Notes: generated by a model from the letters alone, not told the origin. 64,000 nucleotides of DNA from Chryseobacterium nakagawai (GCF_900637665.1 NZ_LR134386.1:4704501-4768500); one strand, 5' to 3'. Counted from the first letter of the stretch, positions 45,816 through 56,121 are shown. Numbers and translations: made by a program.

Positions 45816-48800
45816 ATGAAAAAACTTTTGACAATCTCTATACAGAAGAGGTGGCTGATGTTGGCACTCTTCCTTTTACTGGGGTTCTTTGGTTATTATT
45901 CCTGGACCAAATTATCCGTAGAAGCTTATCCTGACATCGCTGATGTAACGTCGCAGGTGGTTACCCAGGTTCCCGGGCTGGCTGCTGAAGAAGTAGAACA
46001 ACAAATTACCATTCCTTTGGAAAGGGCTCTTAATGGGCTGCCTGGAATGCATGTTATGCGAAGCAAAAGTACCTTTGGACTCTCCATAATTACCATGGTT
46101 TTTGATGATGGGATAGACGACTATTGGGCGAGACAACGTATTCAGGAGAGGCTTACAGATGTTACTCTTCCTTATGGCGCACAGCCTGGTCTTGATCCTC
46201 TTACCTCTCCTGTTGGCGAAGTGTACCGTTATATTATTGAAAGTAATAATCATAGTTTGCGCGAACTTACAGATTTACAAAAATTTGTAATCATTCCACG
46301 TATCAAGCAGGTTTCCGGGATTGCAGATGTGACCAATTTTGGTGGAATTACTACCCAATTTCAGGTGGAATTAGACCCTCATAAACTTGAACAGTATGGT
46401 CTTTCATTATCAGAAGTTACCGAAACCATTTCAAAAAATAATGTGAGCGCCGGAGGAAGTATGCTTCCCCGTGGAAACTTAGCGTATGTGATTCGGGGAA
46501 TAGGTCTTGTAAAAGATTTAAATGACCTTGGAAAAATTGTAGTAAAAACTGAAAACGGGGTTCCGGTATTTCTGAATGATGTAGGAACATTGAAATACGG
46601 AAATCTGGAACGAAAAGGAATTCTGGGATATACAGACAGAAAACGAAACTATCCTGAAAGTGTAGAAGGAATTGTTCTCTTATTAAGAGGTCAAAACCCA
46701 TCGCAAGTATTGGAAGGTGTTCATGAGGCGATTGATGAATTAAACAATGAAACGCTTCCTCCCGGTGTAAAAATTCACCCTTTCCTTGACAGAACAGACC
46801 TTGTAAGTACTACTCTTCACACGGTTTCCCATACCCTTACTGAAGGAATTGTACTCGTTATTATTGTCCTGATTGTATTCCTGGGAAGCTGGCGAGGTGC
46901 TTTATTGGTCGCTATTACCATTCCGCTTTCTTTATTATTTGCATTTATTTTAATGCATTTTACCAATATTCCTGCTAACCTTCTTTCGCTGGGAGCTATT
47001 GACTTCGGGATTATTGTAGACGGAGCCATTGTAATGCTTGAAACTATTCTGAAAAAAAGGGAAGAGAATCCTGAAGAAGCATTAGAAGAGAAAACGATTA
47101 CCCAAAGAGTAATTGAAGTAGCAAAACCTATCTTCTTTTCTACCATCATTATTATCACAGCCTATCTTCCACTATTCGCCTTCGAAAGAGTAGAGAAAAA
47201 GCTGTTTACTCCGATGGCATTTACAGTAGGATATGCTTTACTGGGGGCTCTTGCTGTTGCATTACTCCTTATTCCAGGTCTGGCTTATGTGATCTATCGG
47301 AAACCACAAAAAATATATCACAACAAATGGCTGGAAAAAATAAGTGCAGCCTATGGAAAAAGAATCGAAAAAATAATGCTAACCCCTAAAAAAGTAATGA
47401 TCCCTGTAACCATCGTCTTATTATCAGCAGGAGTGCTTTCTTATACTGTAGGAAAAGACTTCCTTCCGGAGCTGGATGAAGGTTCTATTTGGCTACAGGT
47501 ACAGTTACCTCCGGGTATTTCCCTCGCCAAAGCAAAAGAAATGAGCGATACCTTACGTGCCAGAACATTAAAACATTCGGAAATTACTTATATGATGGTT
47601 CAGGCTGGACGGAATGATGACGGAACCGATCCATGGACCGCTTCTCACTTTGAAGTTTCTGTAGGAATAAAACCTTACGATCAATGGCCATCCGGGAAAA
47701 CCAAAGCAGACCTCATTAAAGAATTAGCTGCTGATTACAAAGAAATGCCAGGGTTTACAGTAGGTTTCTCACAACCGATGATTGACGGGGTAATGGATAA
47801 AATTTCCGGGGCACACAGTGAACTTGTTGTAAAAGTATATGGAGAAGATTTCAAAGAAACCAGAAGAATCGCAGAAAATATATTATCTACCTTAAACAAA
47901 ATTCCGGGATCTGCTGACCTTGCTATTGACCAGGAACCTCCTCTACCTCAGTTGCAGATTATTGCAGACAGAGATAAGATTGCTCAATATGGATTAAACG
48001 TGGCTGATGTGGCTGATCTTATTGAAGTCGCTTTAGGTGGAAAAGCCATCTCGCAAATCTTTATCGGTAATAAAGTGTATGATATTTCCTGCCGTTACAC
48101 AGAAGACAGCCGTGATACTCCTGATAAAATAGGAAACCTGATGCTCACCTCAGCTTCAGGGGCAAAAATTCCATTATCTCAGGTTGCTGAAGTAAAATTA
48201 AGTACCGGGGAAAGTACCATCACCCGGGAAATGAACAAGAGGCATCTTACCGTTAAACTGAATTTAAGAGGAACAGATCTTTCTTCTTTCCTGAAAAAGG
48301 CTCAGGACAAGATTGAAAAAGACATCAAATATGACCATGAAAAGTATCAGATCAAATGGGGCGGACAGTTTGAAAATCAAAACAGGGCTTATTCCAGATT
48401 GGCATTTATTGTTCCTTTGGCATTGGCTATTATGTTCTTGTTATTGTATGGAGCGTTTGGAGATTTCAAACAGGCATTGGTATTGATGTCTATTGTTCCG
48501 CTGGCATTATTTGGAGGAATGCTTGCTCTTAATATACGTGGAATGTCTTTGAACGTATCCTCTGCTGTAGGATTCATTGCCCTTTTCGGAGTCGCTATTC
48601 AGAATGGTGTGATTATGATTTCCCATATCAATGACCTCCGTAAAAAAGGATACGATTTGAAACTTGCTGTCATTAAAGGTGCAAAGGATCGTTTCAGACC
48701 GGTATTGATGACCGCAACAGTAGCAGTAATCGGATTATTCCCCGCCTCACTGGCAACCGGAATCGGTTCGGATGTACAACGACCGTTGGCTACTGTCATT

Positions 48801-48926
48801 GTCTATGGATTAATGTTCTCTACTATTTTAACACTATTCGTACTTCCTGCTATCTATTTTATGGCAGAACGTCGCAACGAAAAACAAAATTTAGAATCAG
48901 ATGAAGCACTTATATATGAAAATTAG
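45816..48926 (+). CDS. Heavy-metal RND efflux pump (CzcA/CusA family)
   Basis: The protein has 1036 residues with twelve membrane helices and two large periplasmic loops, as in HME-RND pumps. The fourth helix carries DFGIIVDGAIVMLE with D396, D402 and E409. These correspond by spacing to the proton-relay residues of CzcA (Asp, Asp, Glu) rather than to the CusA pattern. This favours Zn/Co/Cd/Ni over Cu/Ag export. The usual EN at the end of the motif reads ET. Its stop overlaps the TolC-like gene. Specificity is inferred. Confidence 0.93.
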   Translation: MKKLLTISIQKRWLMLALFLLLGFFGYYSWTKLSVEAYPDIADVTSQVVTQVPGLAAEEVEQQITIPLERALNGLPGMHVMRSKSTFGLSIITMVFDDGIDDYWARQRIQERLTDVTLPYGAQPGLDPLTSPVGEVYRYIIESNNHSLRELTDLQKFVIIPRIKQVSGIADVTNFGGITTQFQVELDPHKLEQYGLSLSEVTETISKNNVSAGGSMLPRGNLAYVIRGIGLVKDLNDLGKIVVKTENGVPVFLNDVGTLKYGNLERKGILGYTDRKRNYPESVEGIVLLLRGQNPSQVLEGVHEAIDELNNETLPPGVKIHPFLDRTDLVSTTLHTVSHTLTEGIVLVIIVLIVFLGSWRGALLVAITIPLSLLFAFILMHFTNIPANLLSLGAIDFGIIVDGAIVMLETILKKREENPEEALEEKTITQRVIEVAKPIFFSTIIIITAYLPLFAFERVEKKLFTPMAFTVGYALLGALAVALLLIPGLAYVIYRKPQKIYHNKWLEKISAAYGKRIEKIMLTPKKVMIPVTIVLLSAGVLSYTVGKDFLPELDEGSIWLQVQLPPGISLAKAKEMSDTLRARTLKHSEITYMMVQAGRNDDGTDPWTASHFEVSVGIKPYDQWPSGKTKADLIKELAADYKEMPGFTVGFSQPMIDGVMDKISGAHSELVVKVYGEDFKETRRIAENILSTLNKIPGSADLAIDQEPPLPQLQIIADRDKIAQYGLNVADVADLIEVALGGKAISQIFIGNKVYDISCRYTEDSRDTPDKIGNLMLTSASGAKIPLSQVAEVKLSTGESTITREMNKRHLTVKLNLRGTDLSSFLKKAQDKIEKDIKYDHEKYQIKWGGQFENQNRAYSRLAFIVPLALAIMFLLLYGAFGDFKQALVLMSIVPLALFGGMLALNIRGMSLNVSSAVGFIALFGVAIQNGVIMISHINDLRKKGYDLKLAVIKGAKDRFRPVLMTATVAVIGLFPASLATGIGSDVQRPLATVIVYGLMFSTILTLFVLPAIYFMAERRNEKQNLESDEALIYEN

Positions 48927-50184
48927 AGTATACTTTATCATAGGAGTGACCTTATTACTCAGTATGACGAATAAGGTACAGGCACAGGAAAAAGAAGTTC
49001 TGAATTTTGAAGAATATCTAAGCCTTGTCGGAAAGAAAAATCTGGGATATGCCGCTCAAAAGTACAATATAGGCATGGCAGAAGCTTCCATTCAGACAGC
49101 AAGTATGTTTCCGGATCCGCAATTGGATCTAGAAACGACCAATAATGGGATTAAAGAAAATATGGGACACGTATATGGAGCTTCCCTTGGCTGGACCCTT
49201 GAACTGGGAGGCAAAAGAAAAGCAAGAGTAAACCTAGCTAAGGATCAGTCTGAATTAAGCAAAATTCAATTACAGGATTTTTTCAGAAATCTTCGTGCTG
49301 ATGCTACTTTAGGTTATTTGGAAGCATTAAAATCTAAAGCGATCCTCGAAGTACAGCAGGATTCTTATAAAAATATTCTACAGCTTGCTAAATCTGACAG
49401 CATACGTTATCGCCTGGGAACAATATCTCTGGTCACTTCAAAACAGAGTAAATTGGAGGCTGCTTCCCTTCTCAATGAGATATATCAGGCAGAAAGTGCA
49501 GAGCAACAAGCAATCACAGGATTAGCTGTATTTCTCAGCGATGGCAAAATAACAGATAGAGATGTTGCCGGGGACTTTAATGCTTTCAATAGAGATTTTA
49601 ATATTGATGATCTGATCATTCAGGCATTAAATACAAGAGCAGACCTACTGGCTGCCAAACAGAATACGCAAGTAGCCAAAAGCCAAATCAATCTTGAAAA
49701 AGCAAACCGAAAAATAGATCTTGGTATCAATGCCGGGGCAGAACGTCACACTGAAGCTACGAATGAAATAGCTCCCTCTCCAACTGTAAATGCAGTAAAA
49801 TTAGGGCTCAGTATTCCTTTGAAGTTTTCCAACAGAAGAAATGCAGGCGTAAAAATAGCAGAAATGGCTCACTCTCAGGCAGCACTTGAATATCATCAGA
49901 TTGAACAGGGAATACAGGCAGAAGTCATGCAGGCTTATCAACAATATATGGCCACCCAGAAACAGGTAAAACAATTTCATAACGGAATGCTTACTGAAGC
50001 GAAAAGTATACTGGATGGCATCACCTACAGTTACAAAAGGGGAGAAAGCTCTATTCTCGAAGTACTGAATGCTCAAAGAACCTACAATGGAGTAAGAAAA
50101 GATTATTATCAGGCCCTTGCAGATAATGCAACAGCTTTGATCGAGCTGGAACGCAGAGCTGGAATCTGGGATATTAATTTTTAA
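48901..50184 (+). CDS. TolC/CzcC-family outer-membrane efflux channel
   Basis: The protein has 427 residues. A signal peptide (to about 29, KVQAQ) is followed by two OEP repeats with long coiled-coil helices, ending in SILEVLNAQRTYNGVRKDYYQALAD and ELERRAGIW. It forms the outer-membrane duct of the tripartite metal pump. The start at 48901 overlaps the pump gene by 26 bp; a second ATG at 48916 would overlap by 11 bp and gives a cleaner signal. It is the last gene of the operon; the terminator is about 200 bp downstream. Confidence 0.9.
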   Translation: MKHLYMKIRVYFIIGVTLLLSMTNKVQAQEKEVLNFEEYLSLVGKKNLGYAAQKYNIGMAEASIQTASMFPDPQLDLETTNNGIKENMGHVYGASLGWTLELGGKRKARVNLAKDQSELSKIQLQDFFRNLRADATLGYLEALKSKAILEVQQDSYKNILQLAKSDSIRYRLGTISLVTSKQSKLEAASLLNEIYQAESAEQQAITGLAVFLSDGKITDRDVAGDFNAFNRDFNIDDLIIQALNTRADLLAAKQNTQVAKSQINLEKANRKIDLGINAGAERHTEATNEIAPSPTVNAVKLGLSIPLKFSNRRNAGVKIAEMAHSQAALEYHQIEQGIQAEVMQAYQQYMATQKQVKQFHNGMLTEAKSILDGITYSYKRGESSILEVLNAQRTYNGVRKDYYQALADNATALIELERRAGIWDINF

Positions 50185-50274
50185 AAGAAAGGAAGTTGGA
50201 AGATGGAAGCTTATTCAGTCGGAAAATAACTCAAACTCCTATTAATTAACCTTTTAAAAATTGAGAATTGATTC

Positions 50275-50345
50275 CATTAAAAGGCTGAAAGAAAGTCAGT
50301 AGCACGACAAGTACTTCCTAACTTCCTTCCTCTAACTCCCAGTTT
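50275..50345 (+). repeat. Degenerate CTGAAAGAA/CTTCC intergenic repeat pair
   Basis: ATTAAAAGGCTGAAAGAAAG followed by a CTTCCT-rich end recurs about 360 bp later (50637-50700) as ATCAAAAGACTGAAAGAAGC with a similar CTCC/TTCC-rich end. Related CTTCCA-rich pieces occur at 30959-31005, 50186-50215 (inverted), 51195-51235 (inverted) and 63012-63045. Confidence 0.45.
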
Positions 50346-50386
50346 TCAACAATATAAACCAAATGACATCAGTCTTCCTCATTCAA

Positions 50387-50422
50387 AAAAAGCCCTGAAT
50401 CTTATAGATCTCGGGGCTTTTT
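50387..50422 (+). terminator. Terminator of the czc-like operon
   Basis: AAAAAGCCCTGA pairs with TCGGGGCTTTTT (two G-T wobbles at most), with a 12-base loop and a T run at the end of the 3' arm. It is the only strong hairpin after the operon. Confidence 0.7.
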
Positions 50423-50696
50423 GAAATAAAATTTGACAATTATATCTCATTTATTTATACCTCTTGTCATTCTGACGTAGGAAGAATCCCATAAATAGTT
50501 AGATTCTTCATTTCACTTTATTACATTCAGAATGACATTGCCAAATAACAAGTTTTTAAATTAGCATCGAACTTTATCCAATTAACAAACAACAGAGGTC
50601 TCAATTTTAATGTCTTAAAATTGAAATTATTTTTCATCAAAAGACTGAAAGAAGCCAATAATACTACAACTACCTCCGGATTCCAACTTTCTCCCT

Positions 50697-51152
50697 CTAC
50701 TTTTTATACTGAGATTCATAAATACCAATCCAGTCTTCTACTGTCATTTTTCCACTCAACTCTGCTATTAAATCAAAAGGAATATCTTCCGGCTTTTTAA
50801 AGCGTACACAGGATTTTCCCATATCCAGCTTTTTCTTGGAATGTTTAGGATATTCAGCAACAAACCAATCCAAAAGTTCGGGACGGGAATACAATCCCAT
50901 GTGGTACAATGCTATAAAATTCTTTTGTGAAGCCAGATTGATAAAGGGTAAAGGACTTCCTGGTGTACAATGATACCCCGCAGGGTAAGTTTTCAAAGGA
51001 ACAACCCAGCCTAACATTCCATAATTGGTTGCTTCTTCAAAACCTTTTGGAAGATTGTCATTAATCACATCAAAAAGTTTTTTAAAGGATTCCTGTCTTT
51101 CCTCTGGAATCTTTGAAAGATAGTCTTCCAGAGAGTTTGATATAATTTGCAT
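50697..51152 (-). CDS. DUF1801 domain protein
   Basis: The protein has 151 residues with the DUF1801/YdhG-like fold: IPEERQESFKKLFDVI near the start, ATNYGMLGW, FINLASQKNFIALYHMGLY, and KSCVRFKKPEDIP near the end. The family is widespread and of unknown function; it has been compared with iron chaperone folds (frataxin/YdhG). It is cytosolic and monocistronic. Confidence 0.8.
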   Translation of the reverse strand: MQIISNSLEDYLSKIPEERQESFKKLFDVINDNLPKGFEEATNYGMLGWVVPLKTYPAGYHCTPGSPLPFINLASQKNFIALYHMGLYSRPELLDWFVAEYPKHSKKKLDMGKSCVRFKKPEDIPFDLIAELSGKMTVEDWIGIYESQYKK

Positions 51153-51394
51153 TTTCAGTGAGTTTTAGAGGTTTAAATTAAGAAAAAATATTGATTATTA
51201 GGCAAGAAGCTGGAAGAGGGAGATTGGAACTTCCAGTTCGGCATATCATTGCTGAAAAGTGTCATAAATCAATATGGGTTACATGATTTTAAAACTTTGA
51301 TGACTTTCCTTCTTCCAACACCATGATTCCTCATATTATAAAAAAGCAGCGGTACAACAATGCACCGCCGCTCAACTTTATTTACACTAAAAAA

Positions 51395-53188
51395 TTATTT
51401 CTTGATTGCTTTTACAGTAGAATGAGATCCGTCCTTAAAGTAAAGAGTCACAAAATACAGTCCCGAATTTAAGCTGTTTAGATCAAGTTCTTTCGCAGAA
51501 CCTTCAACCGTTTTCACTGTTCTTCCTGTAGTATCTGTTACGGTTACAGACTTAATATCTCTTGTGTCTGATATATACAGGATATCCTTAAACGGATTCG
51601 GATGAACGGCTACTTTTTTCTCCTGACGGCTTACTTCCGAGGTACTTAGTTGAGCATTTTCAATGGTGAAATTCTTCACATAGAAATTATAATCTAAGCC
51701 TTCATCTTGTGATCCTGTACTTCCATAAAAAGCAAATATAGTATTTGCATTAGTAAAGTTAGCCAGATCGAAGGTATATTCATTTGATGTGTTAGATGGA
51801 GAATTACTTGCATCCCAGGTTTGCAGAGTCATCCATGTAGTTCCACCATCATTGGAAGCCAGGAAATGAACAACATCATCACTATCCATTGAAGAAGAAG
51901 CAGTCCCTGAATAGGCAGTGACTCCATAATTAAACTTCACTTTATAGCCACCTGCTGAGAGGTTAAAAGCTACCGTTTTCAGCCACCCTGTTCTATTAGA
52001 TGAATATAAATTCATAGATGCTGACGGCCCATTAGCTGAAGTATTTAAAAAGCTACGTGATCCCCAATAAGAACTACCTGTACCTGATGGCCCAGTAGCC
52101 GGATCTCCTCCTACTAAATTGTTAGCCCAGCATAATCCCGGAAAACTACTAAAGTTATTAGTATAGGAAGGTACTAATGCACCACATTGTGTTGTGAATG
52201 ATTTAGCAAGAGACCATGCACTTTTACTTGTTGCTGTACTGCAATTGGCTCTTACCCAATAATAATAAGTTGAACTTGGAGATAAGTTATTCAGGGTATA
52301 AGAAGTTCCTGTAACATTGGAATGATTAGGATTGGCATTACTCGCAGGTGTAGTTGAACTTGTGCTATAATAAATATCATACCCCGTAGTCTGATTGCTT
52401 GCCGGAACTGTCCATGAGATTTGTGCAGTATTTGAAGTTATTCCTGTTGCAGCATCTGTAACAGGTGCCATACAATCTGAAAAAGCATCTGCTGAGAAAG
52501 CAAATATATTAGGAATACCGGTTCCTGAACTTTTAGTAACTGTAATACTTTGTACTGGCTTAGCCTGATTGGCGGCATCAATATTCAAAACAGACTGATA
52601 CAGTCTTGGATTATTACTGCTAGGGTCCAGATTATCGTTATCCCTATTAATCCTTCCAATTCCCTGAATGGCAAAATTAGAACCGTTGTACCAATCTGAA
52701 AGACTGATATTGGAAAATGTTTGAGTTGTATTATCTGTGAAAGTCACTGTAGCACTTACAACTGACGTTCCACTACCACTCGTGGCAAGCATATACAGTT
52801 TAACAGCAGCTTTTGGAGTAGTCAGCACCAAAGTTCCGTTCTGCCCGCTTGAAGCTAGCTTTAAAGAGTTATTAGCACTTAAATCTCCCAATTGATAGGA
52901 AAGTCCGGGAGTAGAAGCTACAACTGAATTGATGATTCCGTCTACAGGAAGACCATACGTGAGAGGAGTACTGGTAGAAGTCAGTTTAAAATCTTTCGCC
53001 ACAAAAGCAAAAGACACCCCGTCTACATCAGACGTTGTAGAAACCGATGCCGATCCTATTCCATTAGCAATTACATCAGCTGTAAATCCGGATGCAATGG
53101 GCATCGTTTGAAAATTTTGAGCCATCATGGCCGTTGCTGAAAAAAGAGCTATAGCAGGAAAAGCTCTAAAAAATAAATTTATTGTCAT
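51395..53188 (-). CDS. Secreted fibronectin type III protein with T9SS type A sorting domain
   Basis: The protein has 597 residues from the ATG at 53188. A signal peptide (to about 23, MMAQ) is followed by an unassigned Ser/Thr-rich beta region (to about 245). One Fn3 domain follows (about 250-335, ISWTVPAS, SPSSTYYYWVRANC), then a MAM/jelly-roll-like domain. A T9SS tail comes last (VHPNPFKDILYISD, ending VKAIKK). The protein should be secreted by type 9 and attached to the surface or released. The -7 box at 53216-53223 rules out the longer frame from 53227. No enzyme motif is seen; adhesin or binding protein is possible. Confidence 0.82.
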   Translation of the reverse strand: MTINLFFRAFPAIALFSATAMMAQNFQTMPIASGFTADVIANGIGSASVSTTSDVDGVSFAFVAKDFKLTSTSTPLTYGLPVDGIINSVVASTPGLSYQLGDLSANNSLKLASSGQNGTLVLTTPKAAVKLYMLATSGSGTSVVSATVTFTDNTTQTFSNISLSDWYNGSNFAIQGIGRINRDNDNLDPSSNNPRLYQSVLNIDAANQAKPVQSITVTKSSGTGIPNIFAFSADAFSDCMAPVTDAATGITSNTAQISWTVPASNQTTGYDIYYSTSSTTPASNANPNHSNVTGTSYTLNNLSPSSTYYYWVRANCSTATSKSAWSLAKSFTTQCGALVPSYTNNFSSFPGLCWANNLVGGDPATGPSGTGSSYWGSRSFLNTSANGPSASMNLYSSNRTGWLKTVAFNLSAGGYKVKFNYGVTAYSGTASSSMDSDDVVHFLASNDGGTTWMTLQTWDASNSPSNTSNEYTFDLANFTNANTIFAFYGSTGSQDEGLDYNFYVKNFTIENAQLSTSEVSRQEKKVAVHPNPFKDILYISDTRDIKSVTVTDTTGRTVKTVEGSAKELDLNSLNSGLYFVTLYFKDGSHSTVKAIKK

Positions 53189-53215
53189 TTTATTCACATT
53201 TGGATGGTAATTTAA

Positions 53216-53223
53216 CAAAAATA
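53216..53223 (-). promoter_or_regulatory. -7 box of the T9SS Fn3 protein gene
   Basis: TATTTTTG on the minus strand fits TAnnTTTG and lies 28 bp upstream of the chosen ATG. Confidence 0.45.
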
Positions 53224-53374
53224 TCAATATAAAAGCATTATTTTTAATAAATAATCAAAAACAAATCAAAATAATCTTAAGATCAATAGTAAAATCAATA
53301 AAATTACCCATCCTGGAAGTAGATGATAAGCAGTTTCTTCTTGCGCTTAATTTTATTATTGGGAAATTAAATCC

Positions 53375-53382
53375 TATTTTTG
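53375..53382 (+). promoter_or_regulatory. -7 box of the aminotransferase operon
   Basis: TATTTTTG lies 20 bp before the ATG at 53403. No TTG is at the usual -33 spacing. Confidence 0.4.
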
Positions 53383-53402
53383 TCATACAAATTTTTTGAA
53401 CA

Positions 53403-54608
53403 ATGCCGAATATTTCAAACAGAGCACTGCATATGCCGCCATCGCCGGTAAGAAAACTGGTTCCCTTTGCGTTACAAGCAAAACAGAAAGGAATAAAAGT
53501 ATATCACCTTAATATCGGACAGCCTGATATTGAAACTCCGGAAACAGCATTAAATGCTTTAAAGAACATTGATCTTAAAGTATTAGAATATGCACTTTCT
53601 GAAGGGAACTTAGACTATAGAAACGCCCTTACCGAATATTACCATTCTTTAGGTTTTTCAGATCTTACTCCTGATAACTTTATTGTTACCAACGGTGGTT
53701 CTGAAGCACTCAACTTTGCCATTTCAACGTTGTGTGACGATGGAGATGAGGTGATTATTCCTGAACCTTACTATGCTAACTACAATGGATTCACCAGTAC
53801 ATTTGATGTGAATGTAGTAGCCGTTTCATCTACCATTGATACAGGTTTTGCCCTGCCTCCAATTGAAGAATTTGAAAAAAAGATCACAGAAAAAACAAGA
53901 GCAATCATCATTTGTAACCCAGGTAACCCAACAGGATACCTTTATACTCGTGAAGAACTTCAGCAACTTGCTGAAATTGCTTTAAAATATGACATTGTAA
54001 TCATCTCTGATGAGGTATACAGAGAATATGTATATGATGGAAAACAACAGATATCTATCCTTGATTTTCCTGAACTGAAAGAAAACTGCATCGTTATTGA
54101 TTCGGAATCCAAGCGTTATTCTATGTGTGGGGTAAGAATCGGATGTATGGTTACCCGTTCTCAAAAAATCCGTAATGCAGCTATACTTTTTGCACAGGCA
54201 AGATTAAGCCCTGTTCTTTTGGGACAGATCGCAGCAACAGCGGCTCATCAAAATGACGGAGCTTATATCAGAGCGGTAAGAGAAGAATATACTCACAGAA
54301 GAAACGTTTTAGTAGACCTTTTAAATGCTATTCCAGGGGTAATCTGCCCTAAACCAAGAGGTGCTTTCTACTGTGTTGCTGAGCTTCCGGTAGATGATAC
54401 TGAAAAATTTGCACAGTGGTTGCTTGAATCTTATTCTAACAACAAAGAAACGATTATGGTAGCTCCCGCCGGAGGTTTCTATAGTGATCCTGAATTAGGT
54501 AAAAAACAGGTAAGAATTGCTTACGTACTGAAAGAAGAAGATCTTAAAAGAAGTGTTGAAATTCTGAAAGATGCTTTAAAACAGTATAGAGCAGAATTCA
54601 GCCTATAA
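53403..54608 (+). CDS. PLP-dependent aminotransferase, class I (AspC/AlaT-like)
   Basis: The protein has 401 residues, fold type I. Substrate and cofactor motifs are visible: NIGQPDIETPE, TNGGSEALNFA, CNPGNPTG and SDEVYREYVYDG. The PLP-binding Lys237 is in DSESKRYSMCGVRIG. It transfers an amino group between amino acids and 2-oxo acids; aspartate, alanine or aromatic donors are possible. It is followed after 10 bp by a lipoprotein gene and then murB, so the three may share a transcript. Confidence 0.9.
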   Translation: MPNISNRALHMPPSPVRKLVPFALQAKQKGIKVYHLNIGQPDIETPETALNALKNIDLKVLEYALSEGNLDYRNALTEYYHSLGFSDLTPDNFIVTNGGSEALNFAISTLCDDGDEVIIPEPYYANYNGFTSTFDVNVVAVSSTIDTGFALPPIEEFEKKITEKTRAIIICNPGNPTGYLYTREELQQLAEIALKYDIVIISDEVYREYVYDGKQQISILDFPELKENCIVIDSESKRYSMCGVRIGCMVTRSQKIRNAAILFAQARLSPVLLGQIAATAAHQNDGAYIRAVREEYTHRRNVLVDLLNAIPGVICPKPRGAFYCVAELPVDDTEKFAQWLLESYSNNKETIMVAPAGGFYSDPELGKKQVRIAYVLKEEDLKRSVEILKDALKQYRAEFSL

Positions 54609-54618
54609 ATCATACAGG

Positions 54619-55104
54619 ATGCCGACAACAAAAAATAGATATCTGAAGCTCATATTTCCGATCTTTTTGCTGTCGGCATTTTTTTCCTGTGATTCCAAAA
54701 AATCGGAACAGCCGGCAGTTTCTAAAAACTCAAATGAGATCACACTCATTAGATTATCTCATATAGGAGGAACTATGGGTGAGTACAGGATTATTAAAGT
54801 GACCAAAGACTCTGTTTTTGCAGAAAAGGGAGCTACAGCCAACAAAACTCATCAGGAATGGGCTTCAGCAATCACTATTGATACCTGGAAGCAGCTCATC
54901 TCCTCAATCAATGTTAAAGATCTTGATCAAATAAAAAGTTCACCCAGCCAACAATCTGTAGATGGTATTGATGAAACTTTTCAGATACGCACTCCTAAGA
55001 AAGCCCATTTCTATGTCAATTCTTTTGCCGATCAGGAACATTACAAACAACTTCAACTGCTTAAAGAACAACTAGACAACATTCTTCCCAAAGAATACAA
55101 ATAA
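54619..55104 (+). CDS. Hypothetical lipoprotein between aminotransferase and murB
   Basis: The protein has 161 residues. A lipobox FFSC (Cys24) follows a hydrophobic signal. The mature part has no family I recognise; it contains LIRLSHIGGTMGEYRIIKV and looks like a small mixed alpha/beta domain. It lies 10 bp after the aminotransferase and 3 bp before murB, so it is co-transcribed with murB. Similar small lipoproteins next to murB are plausible in Flavobacteriia, but the function is unknown. Confidence 0.7.
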   Translation: MPTTKNRYLKLIFPIFLLSAFFSCDSKKSEQPAVSKNSNEITLIRLSHIGGTMGEYRIIKVTKDSVFAEKGATANKTHQEWASAITIDTWKQLISSINVKDLDQIKSSPSQQSVDGIDETFQIRTPKKAHFYVNSFADQEHYKQLQLLKEQLDNILPKEYK

Positions 55105-55107
55105 AAC

Positions 55108-56121
55108 ATGCAAGAAAATTTTTCCTTACAACCTTACAATACATTTGGTGTGAATGCCCAAGCAAAATACTTTGTTGAAATAAACAGCATCGAAGAATTA
55201 AAAGATGCACTTACTTTCTCAAAAGAAAACACCCTGCCGATTTTATTTTTAGGTGGTGGAAGTAATATTCTGCTGACAAAAGATTTTGACGGCCTTGCTA
55301 TTAAACTTAATTTAAAAGGAATTACTGAAAAAGAAGTCAGTGAAAATGAAATTCTGGTTACCGCCAAAGCAGGTGAGAACTGGCATGAATTCGTCATGTA
55401 CTGTCTGAACAAAAATTATGGCGGATTAGAAAACCTTTCTTTAATTCCCGGGAATGTAGGAACTTCTCCTATGCAAAATATCGGCGCTTATGGAACGGAA
55501 ATAAAAGATGTATTTGTCAACTGCCAGGTATTGGATTTGGAAAATCTTGAGCTTACCACTTTCGACCTTGAAAAATGCAGATTTGGGTACAGAGATTCTA
55601 TCTTCAAACAGGAAGGAAAAGGAAGATTTATTATTCTGGAAGTGACTTTTAAGCTTACCCAAAAAGACCATCACATCAAAACAGCCTATGGTGCTATTAT
55701 TTCTGAACTGGAGCATCTGGGAATTACAAATCCTACCATTCAGGATGTCTCCAAAGTTGTTATTAATATCAGACAAAGTAAATTACCAGATCCTAAAGTG
55801 ATTGGAAATGCCGGAAGCTTTTTCAAAAACCCAACGATTCCTTTAGCCCAGTTTGAAGAGTTAAAACAGAAGTTTGAAAACATCCAAGGATATCCTAATG
55901 GCAATACGGTAAAAGTACCTGCCGGATGGCTGATTGAACAATGCGGATGGAAAGGTAAACAAATTGGAAATGTAGCTTCACACAAACTTCAATCATTGGT
56001 TATCATCAATGCAACCGGAGAAGCAACCGGAAAGGAAATTTTTGATTTTTCCACTGAAATCATCCACTCTGTGCAAGAAAGATTCGGGATAGAATTGGAA
56101 CGGGAAGTGAATATTATATAA
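55108..56121 (+). CDS. murB: UDP-N-acetylenolpyruvoylglucosamine reductase MurB
   Basis: MurB reduces the MurA product with NADPH and FAD to UDP-MurNAc. The protein has 337 residues, the long (type I) form. The FAD-binding GGGSNILLTKDFDG is present, with LIPGNVGTSPMQNIGAYG, the catalytic Ser region NAGSFFKNP, and PAGWLIEQCGWKG. The second half of the murA-murB pair of steps thus also lies in this window, 20 kb from murA. Confidence 0.96.
   Translation: MQENFSLQPYNTFGVNAQAKYFVEINSIEELKDALTFSKENTLPILFLGGGSNILLTKDFDGLAIKLNLKGITEKEVSENEILVTAKAGENWHEFVMYCLNKNYGGLENLSLIPGNVGTSPMQNIGAYGTEIKDVFVNCQVLDLENLELTTFDLEKCRFGYRDSIFKQEGKGRFIILEVTFKLTQKDHHIKTAYGAIISELEHLGITNPTIQDVSKVVINIRQSKLPDPKVIGNAGSFFKNPTIPLAQFEELKQKFENIQGYPNGNTVKVPAGWLIEQCGWKGKQIGNVASHKLQSLVIINATGEATGKEIFDFSTEIIHSVQERFGIELEREVNII

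Larger units (their letters stand above)
50185..50696. other. Intergenic region after the czc-like operon
   Basis: No gene is seen. It contains a terminator at 50387-50422 and two copies of a degenerate repeat (50275-50345 and 50637-50700). Confidence 0.5.
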
